64,000 nt of DNA from DASWNP01 sp036399175 (GTDB taxonomy: Bacteria; Acidobacteriota; Blastocatellia; Pyrinomonadales; Pyrinomonadaceae). Below, piece by piece: positions 50,987 to 59,256 of the stretch (positions within the stretch are counted from its first letter, which is position 1; the number at the start of each line of letters is the position of its first letter). Location: NCBI GenBank assembly GCA_036399175.1, contig DASWNP010000020.1, forward strand, positions 18,304-82,303. The letters are read 5' to 3'. The position numbers and the translations under genes are program-made. The notes beneath the pieces were generated by a model. That model made no database searches. It saw only the letters and a program-made list of their open reading frames with translations, and was not told where the DNA came from.

Positions 50987-51385
50987 GTGGAGAGATTGAA
51001 AATTTCGAGCGGGACTAAATGGGAGCCCCTCGTCGGCTATTCGAGGGCTCTGCGCGTCGGCGCTTTCGTCTACGTCTCGGGCACGACGGCGACGGGCGAC
51101 GACGGCCAGTTAGTTGGCGTCGGCGACGCCTACGCGCAGACGCGGCAGACGCTCTCGAACATCGAGCGTGCGCTCGAAAGAGCCGGGGCGACGCTCGCCG
51201 ACGTGGTGCGCACGCGCATCTACGTCGTCCGCATCGAAGAGGATTGGGAACAGGTCGGGCGCGCTCACGGAGAGTTTTTCGGCGAGATACGCCCCGCCAC
51301 CAGCATGGTCGAAGTCAGTCGCCTGATTGCGCCCGAGATGCTCGTCGAAATCGAAGCCGAAGCGATTGTCAACGCGGGCGCGTGA
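50987..51385 (+). CDS. ridA: RidA family reactive-imine/enamine deaminase
   Basis: From the GTG at 50987 (GGAGG 12 bp upstream) the protein has 132 residues; TTG 50996 is an alternative start. It begins VERLKISSGTKWEPLVGYSRALRVG and contains VYVSGTTATGDDGQLV, AQTRQTLSNIERALERAGATLADVVRTRIYV and the active-site RPATSMVEVSRLIAPEMLVEIEAEAI, with the Arg that binds the substrate carboxylate. The family hydrolyses 2-aminoacrylate and related imines. It lies between a DUF402 gene and the acyl-CoA carboxylase beta chain. Confidence 0.88.
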   Translation: MERLKISSGTKWEPLVGYSRALRVGAFVYVSGTTATGDDGQLVGVGDAYAQTRQTLSNIERALERAGATLADVVRTRIYVVRIEEDWEQVGRAHGEFFGEIRPATSMVEVSRLIAPEMLVEIEAEAIVNAGA

Positions 51386-51421
51386 GAACCGTTTCATCAA
51401 ACCTACTGTCGAGCCCAGATT

Positions 51422-52996
51422 ATGACATCCAGACCGAAGCCCATCGCCGAAACCAGGTCGAAACTTGAGATGCTGCGCGAGCGCACGAAGCGCGCAGAGG
51501 AAGGCGGCGGGCGCGAGCGCGTCGAGCGCCAGCACGCCGCCGGAAAGATGACCGCACGCGAGCGCATCCAGTTCCTGCTCGACGAGGGCACGTTCGAGGA
51601 GTTCGACCGGCACGTCGTTCATCGCTCGCGCGATTTCGGACTGGAAAAACAGCTCTATCCGGGCGACGGCGTCGTCACCGGTCACGGCCTCATCGACTCT
51701 CGGCGCGTCTTCGTCTTCGCGCAGGATTTCACGGTCTTTGGCGGCTCGCTCTCGGAAACTCACGCGGAAAAAATCTGCAAGGTGATGGACATGGCGATGC
51801 GCGTCGGGGCTCCCGTCGTCGGCCTCAACGATTCGGGCGGCGCGCGCATACAGGAGGGCGTCGTCTCGCTCGGCGGCTACGCAGACATCTTCCTGCGCAA
51901 CACGCTCGCCTCCGGCGTCGTCCCGCAGATTAGCTGCATCATGGGGCCGTGCGCGGGCGGCGCGGTCTACAGTCCTGCCATCACCGATTTCAACATCATG
52001 GTGCGCAACACCTCCTACATGTTCATCACGGGGCCGGACGTGATTCGCGCCGTCACGCACGAGGAGGTGAGTAAAGAAGAGCTTGGCGGAGCCGACACGC
52101 ACAACCGCCTCTCCGGCGTCGCACATTTCACCGCCGACTCTGACGAGCACTCGCTTCAACTCGTCAGAGAGCTTCTCTCCTTCATCCCCTCGAACAACAT
52201 GGACGACCCGCCGCGCGTCCAGACCATTGACCCACCCACGCGCGTCGAGCCCTCGCTCAACGACCTCATCCCCGAAGCCTCGAATCAGCCCTACGACATC
52301 CGCGACGTGATTCATGCGGTCGTGGACGACAGGTACTTCTTCGAGGTGCACGCGCATTACGCTCCGAACATCGTCGTCGGCTTCGCGCGTCTCGACGGTC
52401 GAAGCGTCGGCATCGTCGCCAACCAGCCTGCCTTCCTCGCAGGCGTCCTCGACATCGACGCTTCGGTCAAGGCCGCGCGCTTCGTCCGCTTCTGCGACTG
52501 CTTCAATATCCCGCTCGTCGTCTTCGAGGACGTGCCCGGCTTTCTTCCCGGCGTCCGGCAGGAGCACGGCGGCATTATCAGACACGGCGCGAAGCTGCTC
52601 TACGCCTTCGCCGAAGCGACCGTCCCCAAAGTCACCGTCATCACGCGCAAGGCTTACGGTGGCGCGTACTGCGTGATGGCCTCCAAGCACATCCGCACCG
52701 ACATCAACTTCGCATGGCCTTCGGCGGAAATCGCCGTCATGGGCGCGGAGGGCGCGGTCGGCGTGCTCTACCGGCGCGAGATAGACTCCGCCGAAGACAA
52801 AGAGGCGGCGCGGCGCGGGCGCGTCGAGGAGTTCGAGGAAAAATTCGCCAACCCTTACGTCGCCGCCGAGCGCGGCTTCATCGACGAAATCATCGAGCCC
52901 TCCGAGACGCGCCCCAAACTCATCCGCGCCCTCTCTCTGCTCGAAAACAAACGCGATACCAACCCGCCCAAAAAGCACGGCAACATCCCTCTATGA
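51422..52996 (+). CDS. Acyl-CoA carboxylase beta chain (propionyl-CoA/methylmalonyl-CoA type)
   Basis: A 524-residue carboxyltransferase. It shows the N-terminal QHAAGKMTARERIQFLLDEGTFEEFD, GVVTGHGLIDSRRVFVFAQDFTVFGGSLSE, LNDSGGARIQEGVVSLGGYADIF, ISCIMGPCAGGAVYSPA with the first oxyanion loop, VFEDVPGFLPGVRQEHGGIIRHGAKLLYAF and AYGGAYCVMASKHIRTD with the second. Length and motifs match propionyl-CoA carboxylase beta and the alpha subunit of methylmalonyl-CoA decarboxylases rather than AccD. No biotin carboxylase or biotin carrier gene is adjacent. It overlaps the next gene by 4 bp. Confidence 0.92.
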   Translation: MTSRPKPIAETRSKLEMLRERTKRAEEGGGRERVERQHAAGKMTARERIQFLLDEGTFEEFDRHVVHRSRDFGLEKQLYPGDGVVTGHGLIDSRRVFVFAQDFTVFGGSLSETHAEKICKVMDMAMRVGAPVVGLNDSGGARIQEGVVSLGGYADIFLRNTLASGVVPQISCIMGPCAGGAVYSPAITDFNIMVRNTSYMFITGPDVIRAVTHEEVSKEELGGADTHNRLSGVAHFTADSDEHSLQLVRELLSFIPSNNMDDPPRVQTIDPPTRVEPSLNDLIPEASNQPYDIRDVIHAVVDDRYFFEVHAHYAPNIVVGFARLDGRSVGIVANQPAFLAGVLDIDASVKAARFVRFCDCFNIPLVVFEDVPGFLPGVRQEHGGIIRHGAKLLYAFAEATVPKVTVITRKAYGGAYCVMASKHIRTDINFAWPSAEIAVMGAEGAVGVLYRREIDSAEDKEAARRGRVEEFEEKFANPYVAAERGFIDEIIEPSETRPKLIRALSLLENKRDTNPPKKHGNIPL

Positions 52997-54267
52997 GAAA
53001 AGCAAGGGGGAAAGGGAAAAGGGGAAAGGGGAAAGGGGAAGGGACATCCGGCTTTCCGTCCCTTTTCCCTTTCCCCTTTTCCCTTTCCCCCTTCCCTTAT
53101 CGAACTATCGTTGCCGTGCTGCTGCTCTTCGCGCACGCGCCGCAGTCGGTCGTTCGTGCCAACATGGCTGCGCCGCAGCCGGAGTCTCGCGCGGGCGACC
53201 GCGTGGTCGAGCCTGCGGGCGATTTGAAGTCAGTCCACATCGAGCGCGAGACGCTGACCGTCGATTTGCGCCCACTCGCCGAGGGACGCCCCGCCGTCGT
53301 CGAAGCGATTTACAGAGTCCGCAGCGACGGCGCAGAGACGCAGACTCTCAACCTGCTGTTTCTCGCAGACGCTCTCGCGCCGCAGAGCCCCGGCGGCTGG
53401 CGTTGGGAAGACTCGCGCTGGGTGGCGCGGAAGACGGGCGGGCAGGCGAGACCGGAGACCGGCGTCTGGCTCGACAATCAGCCCGTTCAGACGGAGACCT
53501 CCGAACGCCCCAAAACTCATCTGCCGCCAAGCTGGCGCTCGCCCGAGACGACGCCGACGCTCCGAAGCGGCGAAGAAGAGTTGCCCTACGACGTGACGAG
53601 CGGCGGCGCGATTGCTTTCCGCGTCGTTCTGACGCCGGGCACGCACGTCTTTCGCGTTCGCTATGAAGCGCGCCCGGCGGCCTACTCCGGCGTCTCTTCT
53701 TCGGCCATCTACTGGCAGCTCGGCTACATCCTCGCTCCCGCGCGCGAGTGGGCGAGCTTCGGCGGCCTCGACGCGAAGGTGCTTTTGCCGCGCGGCTGGA
53801 AGGCGGCCACCGCGCCCGCCATGCGGCGCGAGGGCGACACGCTCACAGCCTCCTGGAACGAAGTGCCCGCCGACGCGCTCGCCATCACCGTCCAAACCTC
53901 CGAAGAGACCGTCTCCAACGTCGCGCATTATTGGATGTGGCTCATCGTCTTCTCCCTCCTGCTCGCGCCCCTCGCAGGTTTCGTCGGCTGGAAGCTCGGT
54001 CGCAAGCTCAGCGAGCGCCGACGCACGAGCGCATGGGCGCTGCTCGTCTCACCTCTCGTCGCAGCCCTCTCAGTCTTTCTCAGCTCGCTCTTCGCTGAGC
54101 TTTTCTCGCGTCCCTCCGCAGCCGACCAGGCAGCCTTCAACCGCGTCGGCGACTACAGCTTTATCATCACCGCCCCCCTGCTTCTTCTCGCCTTTCTTCT
54201 CACCCTCTTCGTCACACAACTCTGCGCCTTCCTCGCTCGCCGCCGCGCCGCGAGAAGACTTCCCTGA
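52993..54267 (+). CDS. Membrane protein with exported domain, unknown function
   Basis: A 424-residue protein whose start codon overlaps the carboxylase stop. The N-terminus MRKARGKGKRGKGKGEG, then FPSLFPFPFSLSPFPYRTIVAVLLLFAHAPQ, looks like an export signal and is encoded by both arms of heptad hairpin 7. The exported part has VDLRPLAEGRPAVVEAIYRV, LLFLADALAPQ and FRVVLTPGTHVFRVRYEARPA, probably beta-rich. Three membrane spans follow near the end: WMWLIVFSLLLAPLAGFVGW, LLVSPLVAALSVFLSSLFAE and FIITAPLLLLAFLLTLFV. No family is recognised. Confidence 0.72.
   Translation: MRKARGKGKRGKGKGEGTSGFPSLFPFPFSLSPFPYRTIVAVLLLFAHAPQSVVRANMAAPQPESRAGDRVVEPAGDLKSVHIERETLTVDLRPLAEGRPAVVEAIYRVRSDGAETQTLNLLFLADALAPQSPGGWRWEDSRWVARKTGGQARPETGVWLDNQPVQTETSERPKTHLPPSWRSPETTPTLRSGEEELPYDVTSGGAIAFRVVLTPGTHVFRVRYEARPAAYSGVSSSAIYWQLGYILAPAREWASFGGLDAKVLLPRGWKAATAPAMRREGDTLTASWNEVPADALAITVQTSEETVSNVAHYWMWLIVFSLLLAPLAGFVGWKLGRKLSERRRTSAWALLVSPLVAALSVFLSSLFAELFSRPSAADQAAFNRVGDYSFIITAPLLLLAFLLTLFVTQLCAFLARRRAARRLP
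52996..53098. repeat. Heptad hairpin 7 (word AGGGGAA), inside a signal region
   Basis: The left arm (52996-53045) repeats aggggaa/agggaaa; the right arm (53057-53098) repeats ccctttt/ccctttc. The left arm encodes KARGKGKRGKGKGEG, the right arm SLFPFPFSLSPFPY. Confidence 0.85.
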
Positions 54268-54287
54268 CCGCGAAACTCACATCAGAA

Positions 54288-54421
54288 AATTAACAGGGAT
54301 AGACGGAATGGGCAGGATTCAAGGCAAAGGGGAAAAGGCAGAGGGCAAAGGTTAAGGAAATCAAATCTGAAGTGGTTTGCGGCCTCGCTTTTGCCTTTTT
54401 CCCTTTGCCTTTTCCCTTTTT
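54288..54421. repeat. Heptad hairpin 8 (word AAGGCAA/AGGGGAA)
   Basis: The left arm (54288-54352) reads aattaacagggatagacgg, then aaggcaa/aggggaa/aaggcag/agggcaa; the right arm (54387-54421) repeats ttgcctttttccctttgcc with ttttccctttt. It lies between the membrane-protein stop and the M28 peptidase and shares words with hairpins 3, 4 and 6. Confidence 0.8.
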
Positions 54422-54502
54422 CGATGTTGACTTGAAGCCGCAACAGGCATAGAAAAGCCTTACCGATTTTCTATTCTCCTGCCGCTTCAGAGGTTTATTG
54501 CG

Positions 54503-56257
54503 ATGAAGAGATTCTACCTACGCTTCGGGACAATCTTCGCCCTGCTCGTCTTCGCCTACGGCTGCACGACCGAGCAGCGCACGGCGACGAACACGAACGC
54601 CAACACAAACGCTGCGACTCCGGCGGCAGCCGACGTGCCCGCCGAGCTGCGCTCTGCGCTCGGACAGATTACAAGCGATGCCATTATGAGCCACGTCAAG
54701 ACGCTCGCCTCGGACGAGTACGAGGGACGCGGCCCCGGCACGCGCGGCGAAGAGCTGACCGTCAACTATCTGACAGAGCAGTTCAAACAAATCGGGCTCA
54801 AGCCCGGCAACCCCGACGGCACATACGTCCAGAAAGTTCCGCTCGTCGGCTTCACCGCGCAGCCGACCGCATCGCTCTCGGCCGGCGGCAAAAACATCGC
54901 GCTCAATTTTCCGAACGATTACGTCGCCGTCTCGCGTCGCTTCGTGCCCGAATCGAAGGTCGAGAACTCCGACATCGTCTTCGTCGGCTACGGTGTGGAT
55001 GCCCCCGAATACAACTGGGACGACTACAAGGGCGTCGATGTTCGCGGCAAGACCATCGTCATGCTGATTAACGACCCGGCTGTGCCCGACGCCGCAGATG
55101 CGTCGAAGCTCGACGAGAAGATGTTCAAGGGCAAGGCCATGACCTACTACGGGCGCTGGACGTACAAGTACGAGATAGCCGCCAAGAAGGGCGCGGCTGC
55201 CGCCATCATCGTTCACGAGACAGTCCCGGCAGGCTATCCATATGAAGTGGTGAGCGGCAGTTGGTCGCGCGAGAATTTCGACATCCAGACGCCCGACAAG
55301 AACATGGGACGCGCGGCGGTCGAGTCTTGGATTACGCTCGACAAAGCCAAAGAGCTTTTCAGCGCGAGCGGGCAGGACTTCGACGCCTTGAAGCGAGCCG
55401 CCGTCAGCCGCGACTTCAAACCCGTCGCCTTAAACGCCAAAGCCAACTTCTCTTTGAAGAACACGCTGCGCAATATCGACTCCGCGAACGTCGTCGCCAA
55501 GCTCGAAGGCTCCGATCCGAAGCTCAAAGAGGAGTACGTCGTCTACTCCGCGCACTGGGATCATTTAGGCCGCGACCCGAAATTGCAGGGCGACCAGATT
55601 TACAACGGCGCGCTCGACAACGCCTCCGGCACGGCCGCCCTCATCGAAATCGCGCGCGTCTTCACGAAGCTCCCGACGCCTCCGAAACGCACGCTCGTCT
55701 TCCTCGCCGTCACCGCCGAAGAGAAGGGCTTGCTCGGCGCGAAATACTACGCCACCAATCCGCTCTACCCGCTTGAGCGCACGCTCGCCAACATCAACAT
55801 GGACGGCGTCAACCAGTGGGGGCGAACCAGCGACATCGTGCTCGTCGGCAGCGGCGCTTCAGAGATGGACGACCTGCTCGCCGAAGCCGCGCGCACGCAG
55901 AATCGCACCGTCAAGCCCGACCCCGAGCCCGAAAAAGGCTTCTTCTATCGCTCCGACCAGTTCGAGTTCGCAAAGCAGGGCGTCCCCGTGCTCTACACCG
56001 ATTCCGGAGTCGATTACGTGGGCAAGCCCGCCGACTACAGCCAGAAGAAGCGCGACGAATACACCAACGTTGACTATCACAAAGTGACCGACGAGATTAA
56101 GCCCGACTGGGATTTGGCGGGCGCAATCGACGACGCGCAACTCATGGTCATCATCGGCTACCGCGTCGCTCAGGGCGACAAATATCCTCAGTGGAAGCCC
56201 GGCGCGGAGTTCAAAGCCAAGCGCGACGAGATGCTCAGCAAGAAGCCCGCCGCCTGA
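54503..56257 (+). CDS. M28-family zinc metallopeptidase, lipoprotein
   Basis: A 584-residue exported aminopeptidase. The lipobox lies in LLVFAYGC (Cys21), followed by an Asn/Thr/Ala linker (TNTNANTNAATPAAA). A PA-type insert lies near 140-260 (VFVGYGVDAPEYNWDDYKGVDVRGK). The zinc residues are VYSAHWDHLG (His, Asp), GALDNASGTAALIE (Asp), FLAVTAEEKGLLGAKYYA (Glu pair), NINMDGVNQWGRT (Asp) and the closing DYHKVTDEI (His). The usual SDH before F reads SDQ. A role in peptide trimming in the periplasm is inferred. It is followed by a cyclophilin gene in the same direction. Confidence 0.9.
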   Translation: MKRFYLRFGTIFALLVFAYGCTTEQRTATNTNANTNAATPAAADVPAELRSALGQITSDAIMSHVKTLASDEYEGRGPGTRGEELTVNYLTEQFKQIGLKPGNPDGTYVQKVPLVGFTAQPTASLSAGGKNIALNFPNDYVAVSRRFVPESKVENSDIVFVGYGVDAPEYNWDDYKGVDVRGKTIVMLINDPAVPDAADASKLDEKMFKGKAMTYYGRWTYKYEIAAKKGAAAAIIVHETVPAGYPYEVVSGSWSRENFDIQTPDKNMGRAAVESWITLDKAKELFSASGQDFDALKRAAVSRDFKPVALNAKANFSLKNTLRNIDSANVVAKLEGSDPKLKEEYVVYSAHWDHLGRDPKLQGDQIYNGALDNASGTAALIEIARVFTKLPTPPKRTLVFLAVTAEEKGLLGAKYYATNPLYPLERTLANINMDGVNQWGRTSDIVLVGSGASEMDDLLAEAARTQNRTVKPDPEPEKGFFYRSDQFEFAKQGVPVLYTDSGVDYVGKPADYSQKKRDEYTNVDYHKVTDEIKPDWDLAGAIDDAQLMVIIGYRVAQGDKYPQWKPGAEFKAKRDEMLSKKPAA

Positions 56258-56347
56258 CTTTTTCGACGCGGCGAGTCGGAGTCCGTGCCGGAAAGACCCC
56301 GACTCGCCGCGCGTTTTCCCTGACAGCTTATCTTTCGGAGCAGTTCC

Positions 56348-57109
56348 ATGAGATTCGTCAAAGCCCTCGCCGTCTCTCTCCTCTTCTACACGCTCGTCTC
56401 AAACCTTTCGCTTCAAGCGCAAACCGCGACTCCGTCGCCCTCGCCTCAGCCTTCACCGGCGACTGCTGCTTCTGCGTCGCCTTCTCCCGCTCCTTCTCCG
56501 AACGCTTCGCCGTCTCCCTCGCCGCAGAAGGCCAACCGCAGGCCGCAGGACAACTCCGGCTCGCCCGCCGAGCCCTTCGACCAGGCGACGGTCGAGCGGA
56601 TGGCCGGGCAATGCGTCACGCTTGAGACCGAGCGCGGCTCGATTCTCTTGGAGATGCTGCCCGAGGCCGCGCCCGAAACCGTCAGAAACTTCCTCAACCT
56701 CTCGGCCACAGGAGCTTTCGACACGACCACCTTCAGCCGCGTCGTCCCGGACTTCGTCGTGCAGGGCGGCAATCTCTCGACCCGCCAAAACATCTCGATG
56801 GAGCACGTCCGCCGCTCAAGGCGCACCATCCCCGACGAGCCGAGCTACATCCGACACCTCCGGGGCATCGTCTCGATGGCGCGACCCGAACAGGCCAACA
56901 GCGCCACCACCCACTTCTTCATCCTCGTCTCCGACTCTCCGCACCTCGACGGCACTTTCACTGCCTTCGCGCGCGTCCTCGCCGGCATGGAACTCGTAGA
57001 CCGCATCAACCACGAGCCCGTCAACGGCGATAAACCCGCGAACCCCGTCCGCCTTACGCGCGCCGTCGTCGCCGCCTGCCCGCCGAAGGGCGTGCCCGTC
57101 AACAAGTGA
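56348..57109 (+). CDS. Cyclophilin-type peptidyl-prolyl cis-trans isomerase, exported
   Basis: A 253-residue protein with a signal peptide (VKALAVSLLFYTLVSNLSLQAQ) and a Pro/Ser/Ala-rich linker (TPSPSPQPSPATAASASPSPAPS-like) before the cyclophilin domain at about 95-245. Family marks are VTLETERGSILLEMLPEAAPETVRNFLNL, TTFSRVVPDFVVQGGNLSTRQ with the catalytic Arg, GIVSMARPEQANSATTHFFILVSDSPHLDGTFTAFARVLAGMELVDRI. It would help proline-limited folding outside the cytoplasm. The linker is unusually long for a bacterial PpiA. Confidence 0.9.
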   Translation: MRFVKALAVSLLFYTLVSNLSLQAQTATPSPSPQPSPATAASASPSPAPSPNASPSPSPQKANRRPQDNSGSPAEPFDQATVERMAGQCVTLETERGSILLEMLPEAAPETVRNFLNLSATGAFDTTTFSRVVPDFVVQGGNLSTRQNISMEHVRRSRRTIPDEPSYIRHLRGIVSMARPEQANSATTHFFILVSDSPHLDGTFTAFARVLAGMELVDRINHEPVNGDKPANPVRLTRAVVAACPPKGVPVNK

Positions 57110-57209
57110 TGCGTGGGGAGGCGAACGGCAAACGAAGCAGATGGCAAACGAAAAGGCTGGCGAGAAACACTCTCTCGCCAGCCTCTTGTCGTTGGATGAA
57201 GTTGAAGTC

Positions 57210-58493
57210 TTAAGCCGCGCGCTTCTCGGCCTGCGGTTTGTCGCGCAGGAGTTCGAGGGCTTTCTTGAGCTGCGTGTCTTCGGGCTGCTGCTTGGGCGAG
57301 GCGGCTTCGGGAGCTACTTCGCGTTTGTCGTTCGAGGTGTTGGGACGTGCGATGGCGTCGTCGTCGTTGCCGGTCAGGTCATCGGGGTCAACGGCTTCGG
57401 CCAGCTCAGGCCGCTTTACTTCGACCGAGGGCGCGATGCCCGCGCCGAGGAAAGGTTTTCCTGTAGACGAAGCCCACTTGACGGTGGTCAGAAGCAATCC
57501 GTCGCCGTTGCGAAGGGTGAAGAGCTGCTGCTCCGCGCCCGCGCCGAAGCTCTTTTCGCCGACCACGTCGCCGCGCTTGCGCTCGATGAAGGCCGAGGCG
57601 ATGACTTCCGCCGCGCCCGCCGTGCCCCTGTCAATCAGGACGACGACGGGGCCGTCGAAGATGGCTTCCTTCGGGTCGGAGGCGAGCGTCTTGAGAGGCT
57701 TGTTGCCGCGCCCGATGGTCTGCGCGAGCGCGCCGTCGCGGATGAAGAGATTGGCGACTTTCACGCCCTCCGTCAAAGAGCCGCCCGCCACGCTTCTCAG
57801 GTCGAGGACGAACTTCTGCGCGCCCTGCTTCAAAAGCTCCTGCATACGAGCTTTCACGTCCGCCGCTTCGCCGTCCAGAAGGCTGTTGACGCGAATGACG
57901 CCGACCTTGCCCGCCTCCATGCGCGCTTCGGCGGTCGCCGCCGTCACGGGCGCGCGCTTGACGGTCAGCAGGAGCGGGCGCGTGCCCGAGCGCAGGATGC
58001 GCAGCTTGACTTCGCTGCCGGGCGCACCGTTCAGGAGTTGGCGCGCGTCGTAGAGCGAGATGTCGCGCGTCGCCTTGTTGTCGATATACTCGATGATGTC
58101 TCCGGCCTGCACGCCCGCCAGTTCCGCCGGGCCGCGCTTGACGGGCGCGATGACGTACAGATAGGAAGCGACCTGCGAAAGCTCCGCGCCGATGCCGACC
58201 TGATTGCTGGCCGCGCCGCTTCGATAATCGCGCACCTGATCGACGGTCAGGTAGGTCGAATAGGGGTCGAGCCCGTAGGCGAGGCCGCGTAGAGCGCCCG
58301 CGCGCACCTTGTTCAAATCCGGCTCGTCCACGTAATCCTGCTGGATGTGCTGGAGGACGCTCTCGAAGATGCGTAGCTGCGCGCCGGGGTCGTTCTGTTG
58401 CTGTGCGCGTGTGGACATCCAACCGCCGACCACCGCGTAGAGCGCGAGCGAAGCGGAGAAGACAACTAAAGCGAATTTGCTGCGAAACGACAT
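57210..58493 (-). CDS. S41-family C-terminal-processing-peptidase homologue lacking the catalytic Ser and Lys
   Basis: A 427-residue exported protein: one N-terminal span (FALVVFSASLALYAVVGGW), a PDZ domain near 110-190 (GIGAELSQVASYLYVIAPVKRGPAELAGVQAGDIIEYIDN), and the S41 core (VLDLRSVAGGSLTEGVKVANLFI to VGEKSFGAG). In CtpA/Prc the motif G-S-A-S-A-S-E carries the nucleophile and F-G-K-G the general base Lys. Here the first reads GTAGAAE (290-296), with no Ser, and the second FGAG, with Ala318 in place of Lys. The fold is kept, so it is probably a pseudoenzyme or scaffold. A Glu/Lys/Pro-rich tail follows. Confidence 0.85.
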   Translation of the reverse strand: MSFRSKFALVVFSASLALYAVVGGWMSTRAQQQNDPGAQLRIFESVLQHIQQDYVDEPDLNKVRAGALRGLAYGLDPYSTYLTVDQVRDYRSGAASNQVGIGAELSQVASYLYVIAPVKRGPAELAGVQAGDIIEYIDNKATRDISLYDARQLLNGAPGSEVKLRILRSGTRPLLLTVKRAPVTAATAEARMEAGKVGVIRVNSLLDGEAADVKARMQELLKQGAQKFVLDLRSVAGGSLTEGVKVANLFIRDGALAQTIGRGNKPLKTLASDPKEAIFDGPVVVLIDRGTAGAAEVIASAFIERKRGDVVGEKSFGAGAEQQLFTLRNGDGLLLTTVKWASSTGKPFLGAGIAPSVEVKRPELAEAVDPDDLTGNDDDAIARPNTSNDKREVAPEAASPKQQPEDTQLKKALELLRDKPQAEKRAA

Positions 58494-58702
58494 TAAGTTA
58501 CCTCTTCTAAATCAAAGCACCTGCGGGTGCGTCTCATTTGGCGGCACGACTTTTGGACGCGCACCTTTCTCTCTCGTCGCCGAACCGGATGATACCGTAG
58601 CCGCGCGAACGGGCGCAAGGCGAATGCCCTGTGGCGCGTCTTCAAGCGGCTGCGTTATACTTCGACAACCCTTCTTTCAGAAAGAGTTCGGTAAAACTGA
58701 CA

Positions 58703-59191
58703 GTGCCCGGAACAGACCACGCGGAAACCTCTGAAGCTCAAGCGCCCCGCGCGACGGGACGGCTCCTGGCGCTCGATTTGGGCGCTCGGCGCGTCGGCGT
58801 CGCCGTCTCTGACGAATTGCGTCTGAGCGTCCGAGCGATTCCCTTCTTGCCGCGCACCAACTGGAAACAGCTTCTGCGCGACATCGCGCAGTTGTGTGAG
58901 AGCTTTGACGTTAGAATGGTGGTCGTGGGTTTGCCGCTCCGGCTCGACGGAACCGAGGGAGATGCGGCGCTCGAAGCTCGTCGCATCGCGCGCAATCTCT
59001 CGCTTTCGCTTCCCCTGCCCGTCCGTTTGCAGGACGAGCGTTTGACTTCCCGCGCCGCCGAAGAGACGCTTCGCGCCGAGGGCTTCTCGACCTTTGAAAT
59101 CAAGGAGCGCGTCGATAGCGAGGCGGCGGCCATCATCCTGCGCGATTTCATCTCTCAGAGCGGAGGCGAACAGATTCGGGAATCAATCTAA
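58703..59191 (+). CDS. ruvX: Holliday junction resolvase-like protein RuvX (YqgF)
   Basis: From the GTG at 58703 the protein has 162 residues; the frame is open back to 58631 (GTG). The RNase H-like core shows RLLALDLGARRVGVAVSDELRLSVRAIPFL (Asp and Asp as metal ligands), VVVGLPLRLDGTEGDAAL and LQDERLTSRAAEETL with the catalytic acidic residues, then ERVDSEAAAIILRDFI. YqgF proteins act in rRNA 5' processing and are related to resolvases. The start is chosen because the upstream 24 residues are not conserved. mltG follows after 65 bp, a frequent neighbour. Confidence 0.92.
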   Translation: MPGTDHAETSEAQAPRATGRLLALDLGARRVGVAVSDELRLSVRAIPFLPRTNWKQLLRDIAQLCESFDVRMVVVGLPLRLDGTEGDAALEARRIARNLSLSLPLPVRLQDERLTSRAAEETLRAEGFSTFEIKERVDSEAAAIILRDFISQSGGEQIRESI

Positions 59192-59256
59192 ACGCGCTTT
59201 ACGGAAAAAGCTTCTCACGCGCTTCCCAAAACCTTCAGGCTGCATCTGACATCCAC

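Noticed and set aside
51110..52978. 622-residue open frame on the minus strand
   Set aside because: Antisense shadow of the acyl-CoA carboxylase gene, full of Arg/Asp/Val repeats from GC-rich codons.
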